Assembly: GCA_017405115.1 (NCBI GenBank)
Contig: JAFRBA010000280.1
Span: 8,631 to 72,630 of the forward strand
Direction: 5' to 3'
Source of the DNA: Kiritimatiellia bacterium
GTDB taxonomy: Bacteria > Verrucomicrobiota > Kiritimatiellia > RFP12 > UBA1067
DNA length: 64,000 nt
In this document: one piece after another, positions 32,045-41,200 of the stretch
How positions within the stretch are numbered: the first letter of the stretch is position 1
How the letters are laid out: each line of letters starts with the position of its first letter
Program-made: the position numbers and the translations under genes
Notes under the pieces: model-generated
Seen by the model: only the letters and a program-made list of their open reading frames with translations
What the model was told of the DNA's origin: nothing
Database searches by the model: none

Positions 32045-32788
32045 TCACATCGACAGGACTGCCTCGGCGAAAGCGGCAAGGTCGCGGAAGACCCCCGCGG
32101 CGTATGGGTCGAGCGACGTGGGCTGCGCATTCACCACGAAGACCTTCGCGCCGCCCTGCAGCGCCAGCCGAGGCAGGCCCGCCGCCGGGAATACGGTCAG
32201 CGACGTGCCGAGCACGAGGAACACGTCGCTGCTCGCCGCCAGCGACTGCGCCGCGGCGAACGCCGCCTCGGGCAACGCCTCGCCGAAGAACGTGATGTCC
32301 GGCTTGAACGCGCCGCCGCAGGCGCAGCGCGGCACCTCGCCCGGGTTCGCGCGGAGCATCGCGAGCACCTCCTCGAACGTCCGCTCCGCACCACACCGGC
32401 GGCAGTGGTGCAGGATCGGTGAGCCATGCACCTCGTAGACGTTCGTGGAGCCCGCCTTCTGGTGCAGCATGTCTATGTTCTGCGTCGCGATGCCCTTCAG
32501 CGCCCCCAGTTCCTCCAGATGCCTGAGCGCCTTGTGCACTGGCCCCGGCTCGTAGCGGTCGAGGCCGTACACGAGCTCGGCGCAGCCGCGGTAGTATATC
32601 GATGGATCCCGGTCGAACCAGTCGATGTCGAAGATCCGCTCTGCGTCCTTCTGCCGGTACAGCCCCTGCGGCCCGCGGAAGTCCGGTATCCCGCACAGCG
32701 TCGACACGCCCGCTCCGGTCAGGCAGCCCGCGTGCCTTGCGCCGCGGAGCGCCTCGACAAGCTTCTCCATCCCATGTTCCATGCTCAT
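32045..32788 (-). CDS. NAD-dependent protein deacylase (sirtuin)
   Basis: A 247-residue class III (SIR2) deacylase that removes acyl groups from lysine using NAD+. It has GAGVSTLCGIPDFRG, TQNIDMLHQKAG, the catalytic histidine in EVHGS, four zinc cysteines (CRRC and CAC in HCRRCGAE...PRCACGG) and the NAD site LGTSLTVFPAAGLP. The start at 32788 overlaps the DnaJ-type gene stop as ATGA. Spacing of the second zinc knuckle (CxC rather than CxxC) is slightly unusual. Confidence 0.93.
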   Translation of the reverse strand: MSMEHGMEKLVEALRGARHAGCLTGAGVSTLCGIPDFRGPQGLYRQKDAERIFDIDWFDRDPSIYYRGCAELVYGLDRYEPGPVHKALRHLEELGALKGIATQNIDMLHQKAGSTNVYEVHGSPILHHCRRCGAERTFEEVLAMLRANPGEVPRCACGGAFKPDITFFGEALPEAAFAAAQSLAASSDVFLVLGTSLTVFPAAGLPRLALQGGAKVFVVNAQPTSLDPYAAGVFRDLAAFAEAVLSM

Positions 32789-33573
32789 ATCCCCCTTGCC
32801 TCCTTTATCGTCTCCCACGCGGCGTTGATGCGGCTCATGCGCTCCGTGGCCTTGCCGACCATCTCCTCCGGCAGCCCCTGGGCGCGCATTGCGTCGGGGT
32901 GGTTCTTCTTTGCCAGCTCGCGGTAACGCCGTCGCAGCGTCGCAACGTCGTCAGTCGCCTTCGCGCCGAGCACGGAGTACGCGTCGGCGAGCGGGTCGCG
33001 CGACGCGCCCGCCCCCTGCCCTCCGCCGCCGCGCAGGCGATGCGACGCGAAGTAGGCGTACCACTCGGGGCGGATCCCCAGCGCGGCCGGTATGCGCTGG
33101 AGCAGCCCGAGCTCCTCTGGGCTTATCGTGCCGTCGGCGCCGGCGACGTCCCACAGTATCTCGTAGAACAGCTCGCATATCTCGACCGAGTCGACCGCGG
33201 CGGCGAACTCGCGCGCGTAGGCGCCGATCGTGTGGCCGTCGTCCTTCGCGCGCCTGAAGGCGCCTATCGCGCATTCGCGCGCCTCGGGCGTGAAGCCGAG
33301 CCTCCTGAAGGCGCGCTCGACGCCCTCGATCTCCTCACGCGTGACGCGTCCGTCGGCCTTCGCCATCTTCGCGAACATCGCTGCGGCCGACGTGCAGAAG
33401 ATCCGGCTGCGCTGGCCCTGCGAATACGCGCTTCCGAACTTCGGCCTGCGCCTGGAGCCGGCGGCGATGTGCTTCTCCACGCTGTGCCCGAGCGCCGCGC
33501 CGATTATGGCGCCGAGCGGGCCTCCGAAGAGGCTCCCGATGTAGCCGCCTATCGCCAGTCCCCTCCAGCCCAT
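32785..33573 (-). CDS. DjlA-like TerB/DnaJ-domain protein
   Basis: A 262-residue protein with a glycine-rich hydrophobic N-terminus (RGLAIGGYIGSLFGGPLGAIIGAALG, about 4-29), a TerB-like helical domain (about 55-175, with two KADGRVTREEIEG/GADGTISPEELG metal-like loops) and a C-terminal J domain containing HPD (KKNHPDAM). This is the order of DjlA, a membrane-linked DnaK co-chaperone. The start at 33573 gives this topology; the ATGA overlap couples it to the sirtuin. HtpX lies immediately upstream, making a small proteostasis cluster. Confidence 0.88.
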   Translation of the reverse strand: MGWRGLAIGGYIGSLFGGPLGAIIGAALGHSVEKHIAAGSRRRPKFGSAYSQGQRSRIFCTSAAAMFAKMAKADGRVTREEIEGVERAFRRLGFTPEARECAIGAFRRAKDDGHTIGAYAREFAAAVDSVEICELFYEILWDVAGADGTISPEELGLLQRIPAALGIRPEWYAYFASHRLRGGGGQGAGASRDPLADAYSVLGAKATDDVATLRRRYRELAKKNHPDAMRAQGLPEEMVGKATERMSRINAAWETIKEARGI

Positions 33574-33583
33574 GCGAGGTATC

Positions 33584-34471
33584 CTACAGGAACGCGCCCG
33601 CGCCGAGGTTCTCCAGCGCGCGTATCCTGTCGTCAAGAGACGGATGCGTCGACCACACCGACGTCTTCTTCCCCTCGGCTATCCCCATCGCGCGCAGCGA
33701 GTCGGGCAGGACGCCTGGCTGCAGGTTGCCGAGCCTGCGGAGCGCCGCGATCATAGGCGACGGAGTGCCCAGCAGCTTCGCCGAGCCGGCGTCGGCCGCG
33801 TATTCGCGGCGGCGCGAGAACCACATCACGACCAGCGAGGCCAGCACTCCGAGCGCTATCTGGAGCACGAGCACCAGCAGCATGTAAAGCGCCCCGTCGG
33901 AGCGCCTGTCCGAGCCGCGCCCCGACCCGCTGAGCACCGATGCGACCACGCGCGAGAACACAAGCACGAATGCGTTCAGCACGCCCTGCACGAGTGTGAG
34001 CGTAACCATGTCGCCGTTCGCGACGTGGCTCATCTCGTGCCCGAGCACCGCGCGCAGCTCCTCCTTCGTCATCTGCCGCATGATGTCCGTCGACACCGCC
34101 ACGAGCGCGCTGTTCTTGAACGCGCCGGTGGCGAACGCGTTCGCCGCGCCCTGGTAGATGGCCACCTCCGGGGTCTTGACGCCCGCGCGCCGAGCCAGGT
34201 CCTCGACCGTGGACACGAGCCAGCGCTCCGCCTCGCCCTCGCTGCCGTTGACCGTCTTCGCGCGGCACGCGAGCTTCGCCATCGGCTTCGACAGCAGGAG
34301 CGAGATGATCGCGCCGCCCATGCCGTAGACCGCGGCGAACGTCAGCAGCTGCGTCCACTCCGCGCCCAGCGCGTTCTCGACGCCAAGAGCCGCGCACACG
34401 ACGTTGGCCACCACCGTCAGCGTGACCATCACCGCGATGTTCGTCAGCAGGAAAAGGAATATCCGCTTCAT
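33584..34471 (-). CDS. htpX: HtpX-type membrane zinc metalloprotease
   Basis: A 295-residue M48 protease for quality control of membrane proteins. There are two N-terminal membrane helices (about 4-30 and 42-62), the active site HEMSH (H145, E146, H149), two further helices (about 190-220) and the third zinc ligand in SRRREYAADAGSA. N- and C-terminal blocks MKRIFLFLLTNIAVM and STHPSLDDRIRALE are typical. It ends 10 bp before the DjlA-like gene start at 33573. Confidence 0.95.
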   Translation of the reverse strand: MKRIFLFLLTNIAVMVTLTVVANVVCAALGVENALGAEWTQLLTFAAVYGMGGAIISLLLSKPMAKLACRAKTVNGSEGEAERWLVSTVEDLARRAGVKTPEVAIYQGAANAFATGAFKNSALVAVSTDIMRQMTKEELRAVLGHEMSHVANGDMVTLTLVQGVLNAFVLVFSRVVASVLSGSGRGSDRRSDGALYMLLVLVLQIALGVLASLVVMWFSRRREYAADAGSAKLLGTPSPMIAALRRLGNLQPGVLPDSLRAMGIAEGKKTSVWSTHPSLDDRIRALENLGAGAFL

Positions 34472-34488
34472 GTCGTCCCCCCTTGTAA

Positions 34489-35004
34489 TCAGATCGTGTA
34501 GTGGCGGAGCTCATGCCCGTCGAAGTAGCCGAACGAACGGCTGCTGCCGCCCTTCGGCAGCGCCACGGAGCCCGGGTTGAATATCTTGAGCCCGCATCCG
34601 AGGCTCTTCAGCTCCGGCACATGCGTATGGCCATGCGCAAGCACCGTGCCAATCCCGACGGGCGGCAGGCGGAACTCGTTCCAGAGGTGGCCGTGCGTGA
34701 GGAAGAACGTCTCTTCCCCGGCGTCCAGGACCGCGTAGTCGCTCATCATCGGGAACTCGAACATCATCTGGTCGACCTCGGCGTCGCAGTTGCCGCGCAC
34801 CGCCACGATCCTGTCCTTGCGCAGGTTGAGCATCTTCGCCACGCGCTCGGGGTCGTACAGGTCGGGAACGCCGTTGCGCGGCCCGTGGTACAGGAGGTCG
34901 CCCAGCAGGGCAATCCTGTCGTAGCCGAGCGTCGACGCCGACGCAAATGCCGCCTCCAGCGCGGAGGGCACGCCGTGTATGTCGCTTAGGAACAGTATCC
35001 GCAT
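34489..35004 (-). CDS. YfcE/MJ0936-type metallophosphoesterase
   Basis: A 171-residue calcineurin-like phosphodiesterase. Metal-binding motifs are LSDIHG (D and H), GDLLYHGPRN, GNCD, THGH and GHTH, in the order and length of YfcE. I prefer the ATG at 35004 (MRILFLSDIHG) over the ATG at 35010, because the TATAAT occupies 35011-35016 and transcription should begin near 35004. The mRNA would thus be leaderless. The htpX gene starts 17 bp downstream. Confidence 0.9.
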   Translation of the reverse strand: MRILFLSDIHGVPSALEAAFASASTLGYDRIALLGDLLYHGPRNGVPDLYDPERVAKMLNLRKDRIVAVRGNCDAEVDQMMFEFPMMSDYAVLDAGEETFFLTHGHLWNEFRLPPVGIGTVLAHGHTHVPELKSLGCGLKIFNPGSVALPKGGSSRSFGYFDGHELRHYTI

Positions 35005-35010
35005 GCCCAT

Positions 35011-35019
35011 ATTATACCA
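35011..35019 (-). promoter_or_regulatory. Extended -10 promoter abutting the phosphodiesterase start
   Basis: Perfect TGGTATAAT. Its last base directly abuts one ATG (35010), and the next ATG (35004) lies where transcription should start. Confidence 0.65.
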
Positions 35020-35066
35020 AATCGCAAAGGCGCCTCAGGCCAAGACACGCTCCATACTCTCGCACG

Positions 35067-36473
35067 TCATCGGCTTTGTTCGCCGTCCGCATACCCGTTG
35101 CCCTCGACCGAAAACGCCTGGTGCTTCTCGGGCGGCACGTAGCCATGCGTCGAACCCTGCACCCAGTTGATCTTCTTGGGCCCTGGAATGTTGTTGAAGA
35201 GAATCGCGACGCCCGACGGCGGGCAGCAGTAGTCGCCAAGACCCGCCCGCACGATCTCCACGCGGCACGTACTGGAAATGCGCTTGGCCAGGTTCACGGG
35301 GTCGTAGTAGCGCAGCGCCGGCGTCTCGTGTATGTACCACGGGTCGATTATGCGCTTCATGGTATCGCGACCGCCGATGTCGCAGCACCAGGGGATGGAC
35401 GGCTTGGCGACGGACACCGCAGGGTCGAGTCCCGCGGCCCACACGGACTGGAGTCCGCCCATCGAGCCTCCGCGCACCGTCAGGTTCTTCCCGTCCCACT
35501 CAGGAAGGGTCTTCAGCCATTCCAGCGCGCGCATGATCCTGTAGGTGTAGCCGCTGAAGTAGCACGTCTCCGGGTCGGCGTTCTGCTTGTCGTCGAAGCC
35601 GAAGGTGCGTCCGCCGGAGCAGATAGAGCGGAAGAACTCGTCGTAGTACTCGGGCTCCCTCCCCAGCTCGTAGCCATGCGGCGAGAAGTTGAAGCATATG
35701 CCGTCGGCCTTGCTCATAACCGGGGATACCACGTGCCCCCTGTTCGGGTATGCGTGACTATAGCCGTGGAAGAACACGGTGATAGGCATCTTCTCCGTCC
35801 CCTCTGGAATGGAGAGATAGCCGGTTGACGGACGGGGGCCCGCGCATTTTATGGTGACGGCATAGACCTTGAATCCCTCGTGATATCCGACAAGCTCCTT
35901 CATGTCGGCCTCAAGCGGCACCTTCGCGAGGCGCGCGCGGCGGCGTGCCCAGAAGGCGTCGAAGTCTTCCGGCTCAGGCACGCTCTGCAGCGTGTCGACC
36001 TTAACGCCTGCGCCGCCGTCGAAGAAAACGCGCTTGTCCATGCGCTCGAACTGGTTGAACGCCTTTTTCCCCTCCGGAGTGTTGGGGTCACCCCTGAAGC
36101 TTTTGCGGTATTCCTTGCCGTCCTTGTCCACTACGATCGCCTTCAGCCGCACGAAGCCAGGGGTGTCGAGCCTGGTCTTCACCACCAGCGGCTCAGTCAG
36201 CGACGCCGGGGCCTTGCCGCGTTCCGTCTTGCCGTCGTCGCCCGTCCGCGTCCAGGATATGAAGTAGGCGTCCGGCGGCAGGCTCTTCACGCCCTGCAGG
36301 GTGAAAGTGAACACCATCTCCTCGCCCGGCGCGTAGTCAATGGCGCGCGGCTTGTCGGTCTCGCCATGGAGAACGGCCTCGTCGAGCTCGCCGGCCGCGA
36401 AGGCGGCAAAGCCGGCGACGAGCGCGGCGAATGCCGAAAGGAACTGCTTCATTGTCGTGTTGTGTTTTTTCAT
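35067..36473 (-). CDS. Secreted acetyl xylan esterase (CE7/AXE1 family)
   Basis: A 468-residue secreted esterase that would remove acetyl groups from xylan oligosaccharides. A signal peptide (KQFLSAFAALVAGFAAFAAG), an N-terminal beta domain (about 30-140) and a CE7 alpha/beta-hydrolase domain follow. The nucleophile elbow is GGSMGG, a DxxxxCCPPSG acid region follows, and the catalytic histidine is in STHGY. The ATG at 36473 is 7 nt after TATAAT (leaderless), although MKQFL at 36452 would start the signal peptide directly. It lies beside two other secreted glycan genes. Confidence 0.88.
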   Translation of the reverse strand: MKKHNTTMKQFLSAFAALVAGFAAFAAGELDEAVLHGETDKPRAIDYAPGEEMVFTFTLQGVKSLPPDAYFISWTRTGDDGKTERGKAPASLTEPLVVKTRLDTPGFVRLKAIVVDKDGKEYRKSFRGDPNTPEGKKAFNQFERMDKRVFFDGGAGVKVDTLQSVPEPEDFDAFWARRRARLAKVPLEADMKELVGYHEGFKVYAVTIKCAGPRPSTGYLSIPEGTEKMPITVFFHGYSHAYPNRGHVVSPVMSKADGICFNFSPHGYELGREPEYYDEFFRSICSGGRTFGFDDKQNADPETCYFSGYTYRIMRALEWLKTLPEWDGKNLTVRGGSMGGLQSVWAAGLDPAVSVAKPSIPWCCDIGGRDTMKRIIDPWYIHETPALRYYDPVNLAKRISSTCRVEIVRAGLGDYCCPPSGVAILFNNIPGPKKINWVQGSTHGYVPPEKHQAFSVEGNGYADGEQSR

Positions 36474-36480
36474 GCCGCGA

Positions 36481-36489
36481 ATTATACCA
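36481..36489 (-). promoter_or_regulatory. Extended -10 promoter of the acetyl xylan esterase gene
   Basis: Perfect TGGTATAAT, 7 nt from the ATG at 36473. Confidence 0.6.
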
Positions 36490-36530
36490 TAATTCCCCGC
36501 ATGCGTCGGCTCGCCGGACCAAAATGCCTC

Positions 36531-38201
36531 TCAATCACTTGAATCAGCCCCTGGATTCATGCCGTAAAAATAGATAGACCCGTATGTCCAGTTCGGATCA
36601 GGCATGCCGGGGAAGTTCTTTCGGTCCATCGCAATCATCAAGTAGCGGAACGGATATCCATCCGGCAGTTCGGCAAAGGCCATGAACACGCGTCCGTTCG
36701 GCGACTCTTTCCCGAAGGGCGGAATGTCGAGCCGCAGTTCTCCACAGTAGTCAAGCGACGGATAGGAATAAACGGGCATCATCTGCTTCACGTTTGCCGT
36801 CATCACGAACTTACTCCCGCCGAAGTCCATGATCTGGCAGCCCGTCGAGTCGTATAGCCCAGGGCCTGCAATGCGCCGATACGGTCCATCCCACTTGTCG
36901 GCCTCCCAGAGGCAGGGCCTAAGCCCCTTCTCGGCGAAGGTCGAAGTCGCGAATCGCCACTTGTTCGTCGTCTCGTCGAACATGAAGTAGGGATCCTCGC
37001 TCTTGAGACCGCCATCCATCAGCAGCGGATGCGCCTGGAAGACCGTGATGCCGTGCAGCGGATTCTTCGTGCATTCCATGGCGACGATGCCGCTGCCGCG
37101 CCGCGTCTTCGGATCAAGGTTGTTGCTTGCCACCGACCAGCCCACTCCACACGCCTTCCATGTCTTTGAGCATCTATCGTAGAACAGATGGTTGACCGCG
37201 TCGTTCCGAAGAAGATCGTCGCCATCGCCATAGTTGGTGAAGAAGACGCCTTCCATGCGAAAGTCGAGCAACGCTGGATCGAAGCTCGCAACGCTCTTCA
37301 CATATTTGAAGCCAGCGCGTGCCGAGAACGTGCAGAACATCCTTCCGTTCTCGAAGTATGGGCTGCAGCCGGGACCGTCCGTGACGATCCGGAAGTCAGC
37401 CTGTCCCACTCCTGCAGTCAACGCCATCTCCGCATGGGAAACCACGGCACGCCCGTTTGCCGGCAGCGATGCGCCGACTCCAAACTTCATCGACCCGAGG
37501 AAGCGCCTCGCCCTCAGGTCGGGAGAATCCGCGAAAGTGACCGCGCCAAGATAAGATACAACGCCGTCTTTTCGCACCGCAATCAGCATCGTCGGCCCCG
37601 CTACAACACCAGAGAGGCGGAACGGCGGAGCCGGCACGACCATCGGCTTCTCCAGTTTCGCCGCAACGGTCTTGCCGCCCACTCGCTCCTCGAAAGCGAT
37701 GAGCTTTCCTGGCTCCGCACTAACACGCAGAAGAACGTCCTCTTTCTCATCGCGCCAGACAAGCACCGCCGCCGCGCCGTCCGACAGCGACTCGAAGTCC
37801 GCCGAGTAGTGCGCTCCTGGCAGCCAGCCGCTGACAAAAACCGCGCCCTCCGCCGGACGGTCTAACGCCGAGAACCGCATTATCCCATCTTCAAAGGCGA
37901 CTTGCGGCGGCGTTCCATCCACCGACCAGACCAGCGGATGCTGCACTCCGGGAGCCATCACGGTTCCAGGCACCAACTCGGCCAACTTCAGCTCATTGTC
38001 TAGGACGAACCGCCGCGAAGCCAGCAGTTTGAACTCGCCTATGGCGGGCGCCTTTTCGACCGCCAGGCGAGGAACTGGCGCGGCTTGCGCCGCGCATTGT
38101 GGAATTGTGAAAATGTGAAAACATGCAATTATGGAAATGCCCAATGCCCTTGCGACGCAGGGCAACTGATGAGAACGAGTAGTCTGCTTGTATTCAAGCA
38201 T
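36531..38201 (-). CDS. Secreted beta-propeller (GH43-like) protein
   Basis: A 556-residue exported protein with a signal-like segment (ARALGISIIACFHIFTIPQCAAQAA, about 17-41). The middle (about 100-260) looks like a concanavalin-type beta sandwich (LVWSVDGTPPQ...FGVGASLPANGRAVV). The C-terminal half (about 270-556) has the repeated blades of a five-bladed propeller as in GH43/GH117 enzymes, e.g. KSEDPYFMFDETTNKWRFA and PCLWEADKWDGPYRRI. Specific catalytic acids were not assigned. The ATG at 38201 is 6 nt from TATAAT, and an operator-like element shared with the DUF5107 gene lies just upstream. Confidence 0.65.
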   Translation of the reverse strand: MLEYKQTTRSHQLPCVARALGISIIACFHIFTIPQCAAQAAPVPRLAVEKAPAIGEFKLLASRRFVLDNELKLAELVPGTVMAPGVQHPLVWSVDGTPPQVAFEDGIMRFSALDRPAEGAVFVSGWLPGAHYSADFESLSDGAAAVLVWRDEKEDVLLRVSAEPGKLIAFEERVGGKTVAAKLEKPMVVPAPPFRLSGVVAGPTMLIAVRKDGVVSYLGAVTFADSPDLRARRFLGSMKFGVGASLPANGRAVVSHAEMALTAGVGQADFRIVTDGPGCSPYFENGRMFCTFSARAGFKYVKSVASFDPALLDFRMEGVFFTNYGDGDDLLRNDAVNHLFYDRCSKTWKACGVGWSVASNNLDPKTRRGSGIVAMECTKNPLHGITVFQAHPLLMDGGLKSEDPYFMFDETTNKWRFATSTFAEKGLRPCLWEADKWDGPYRRIAGPGLYDSTGCQIMDFGGSKFVMTANVKQMMPVYSYPSLDYCGELRLDIPPFGKESPNGRVFMAFAELPDGYPFRYLMIAMDRKNFPGMPDPNWTYGSIYFYGMNPGADSSD

Positions 38202-38207
38202 GTGAGC

Positions 38208-38279
38208 ATTATACCACATACCCGCCGCCGCGACATACTCTATCGGAACAGAAAAACGTAGCCTATCTGGCAGGGGCCT
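38208..38279 (-). promoter_or_regulatory. Promoter with 43-bp XylR-type operator candidate (copy 1)
   Basis: TGGTATAAT (38208-38216) without a recognisable -35, then a 43-bp element at 38237-38279 that is about 77 percent identical to 42045-42087. It contains two direct half-sites, CTATCGGAACA and CTATCTGGCAG, with a period of 23, separated by AAAAACGTAG. The distance from the -10 (29 bp) is the same in both copies. The element reaches the stop codon of the DUF5107 gene. Confidence 0.6.
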
Positions 38280-41200
38280 TACTGTTCGATTTCCTTCAGC
38301 AGCTTGCGAAGCTCGCTTGCCTTCTCGCGAGCCTTGGCGGCGCGTTCCATCGCGGAGTTGTCGCCCGCAAACTTCGCGTATGCGTTGATGATCTCTGGCT
38401 GCGGCGTTTCAAGCTCCTTGATGGCTGTCCTGAGTTCGGCGATGAGCGGAGCGGCCTCGGCGTAACGTCCAAGCTCGCGCAACGCCTTCACGCGCCAGTA
38501 GTCCATCTCGCCCGCGTGGATCCAGCCCTTGAGGGAATTTTCGAGTTCCTCCTTGTAGCCCGCCGCGTCGCCAAGCGCCTTCTTGCACTGCGCCATGAAA
38601 TAGCGGCTCTTCGGCTCCGTGCCCGCGTCGCCGGGACGGCCCGCCTGCAGGTTCGCGGGATACGTGGTTGATTCCTCGAAGTACTTGAGCGCGGTCTTGT
38701 GGTCGCCCTTCGCCATTGCAGCCTTGCCGAGGCCGATGCACGATTCCACGAACGGCGCGAGGAGGCCGTCCGCGCCCTCCCACACGTGGAAGCGGCGCGT
38801 CGTGAGAATCTCGTGCGCCTCGGCGTAGCGTCCCACGGCGTTGTAGGTGTAGGCGAGGCGCAGCACGCAGGCATCGTATTTGTAAACCGTGGCCTTGTAT
38901 TTTTCCATAAGAGCAAGACGCTGAGGCGCAGGGATATTCAGTCGCTCGGCGAGCTTGCCGGCCTCGTCGAGCGTGCGGAAGTTGCCGGGGTCGGCTTCAA
39001 GCGACTTAAGATAGTATTCGTATGCCTCCTTGCTCGGCACGCCGGAAGGAACGCCGGTATTGGTGAAGTACGTTCCCGGATGCGAAAGCCCGAAGCCAAT
39101 GCAGCGCAGGGCGAGGGCGTAGGAGGAGTTGGGAGTTGGGAGTTGGGAGTTATGAGTGGGTGAGTGGTGAGTGGGTGAGTTGGCTTCGCAAAGCTCTACG
39201 CAGCGTTTCCAGTCGGCGAGGGCGGCATCTTTGCGGTCGTGATTCCATTCGACGCAACCGAGGTAGTACCAGGTGTTGGCGAGCTCCGGCGCAGCATCAG
39301 CGGCAATCTTCAGCACCTCTTCCTCTTCAAGCCGATCAGGGAAGCAGTAGTCTGTCGGCATCGCGGCGGCAGCGGAGAAGCAGGACAATACTTCAGTTTG
39401 TCTAACGCAGAGACGCAGAGACGCAGAGGTTTTTTTGACAGGATTTACAAGATTTTCAGGATTGTTGTCTTGAGCAGTTGTCGCTTCGCCAACTTTACAT
39501 TTTACACTTTCAATTTTCCATTTCTCCAATATCGCTGCGCCTTTGAAGTAGCCGAAGAGCGCGTTCTTGTAGCTGTCGCATGCGGCTATCGTCTCCTTGA
39601 GCGGCAACGCCCCCTCCGTCTTGTACGGCTTCTCGGCAGCGGCCTTCGCGAGCGCGGCGTCGCAGAGAGCAATCACTTCGTCATAGCATCCGATACCCCA
39701 GTAGTCGCTGATGCACTCCAGAAGCTGCTGCGCCTTGAGTCCGCGGTTTTTCTCGGCGGCGGCAAGGGGTAGGGCGGCATCGACGATGCCGCCGCTCGGC
39801 GGTTTCATCGAAACCGCCCTACCAAGTTCCTTTTCCACCACAGCCCAATACTCCAGCGGATCGCACAGAAGCGCTCTGTCGAGCGCACTATTGAAGTTGT
39901 GAGTGGGTGAGTTAACTCCTCCACTCCTCCACTCCCCAACTCCTCCACTCTCCAACTTCCGAAGGAATATCCCTTTCATCGTCCACAGCTTCGCCTCGTC
40001 CTGGCCGAGGGCGAGCGCGTCGTCGATCCTCGCAAGCGCCTCCTGCCAGTCGCGCTTGAGCGCGGCGATGCGCGCGATTTCGACGTACGACTCCTTCTTG
40101 TGCGTGAGCCGCCACGTGCATCGCCAGAACAAATCTTCCGCCCGCTTGAGGCAACTGGCGCGAGGTGTCTGACACTCCGCGCCAGTTTCGGCGAGGCCGC
40201 GATAGCAGAGCGCGAGGTAGTATTCCGGCGCGGCGTCGAGCGCGCGTGTGTGGTTCTGCGTAGCGCGCGCCACGGCCCGTTCGAGATACGGCTTCGCCTC
40301 GGCATAGCTTCCGTTCTTCGCGAGCCTCACGCCCATCGCAAGGTTCGCCTTCGTGTAGCCGGGGTCGATCTCAAGCGCACGCTTGTAGTAGGGCTCCGGG
40401 TCGATGAGGCCGTTTTGGAACTGGTCGAGCCTGAGGCCGACCTCGTATGCGAGTTCGGCGGACGTGTATTCTTTTGGCGGCTTCGGGTTTTCGACCTTCG
40501 GCGGCAACTCCACGTCCTCTGGCTTGACCTCGGGGACCGGTGTGTAGGTGAGAAACATCTTGCCGCTCTCATCTTCGATCGAAGCGGTAAACTCTTGGTC
40601 TTTCGCCGACGGATCGACCTTTACCGTCTTGCACCAAGGCGTGTTCGGGTCGATGGAGACGTTCTTCTCTTCAAATACCACCTCGTCATCTTGGTAGGGC
40701 GCGTTCGATGAACGCGCCGCACGGCGGTCTCGTCGAGACCGCCCTACCGTAATGGTACATCCTTTCAGCACCCTTGTCGAATGGAAGCCGACAAGCATTT
40801 CATCGGGCGTGAGCCTGTCAACGTTGACCGCGCCGTCGATGGTGACGTTCTTGACTCCGCCGATGCCCTTGACCGGGAACCAGAACTGCTCGACCTTGCG
40901 CGTCTCGTAGGGCGCAATCCACGAATAGTCGGGCTGGTTGTCGCTCCAGCAGCCAACCATCAGCTCGAGGTAGGGTCCGTCGTTGTCGGTGAGCACCGTA
41001 TCCCACACGTGCGCCTCGGGGAAGTTGCCCCAGAGGAAGAACTTCTTGCCCACGGTGATGTGTCGGTTCGAGACATGCGCCGTACCCATGTTCTTCTTGT
41101 GGTCGTATCCGGCCATGAAGGCGTTGTCGGGGTCGAAGCCGAAGATGGAGCGCGATTCGATGGTGAAGTTCTTCCACCAGCTAAGGTCCATCGTGCCGGA

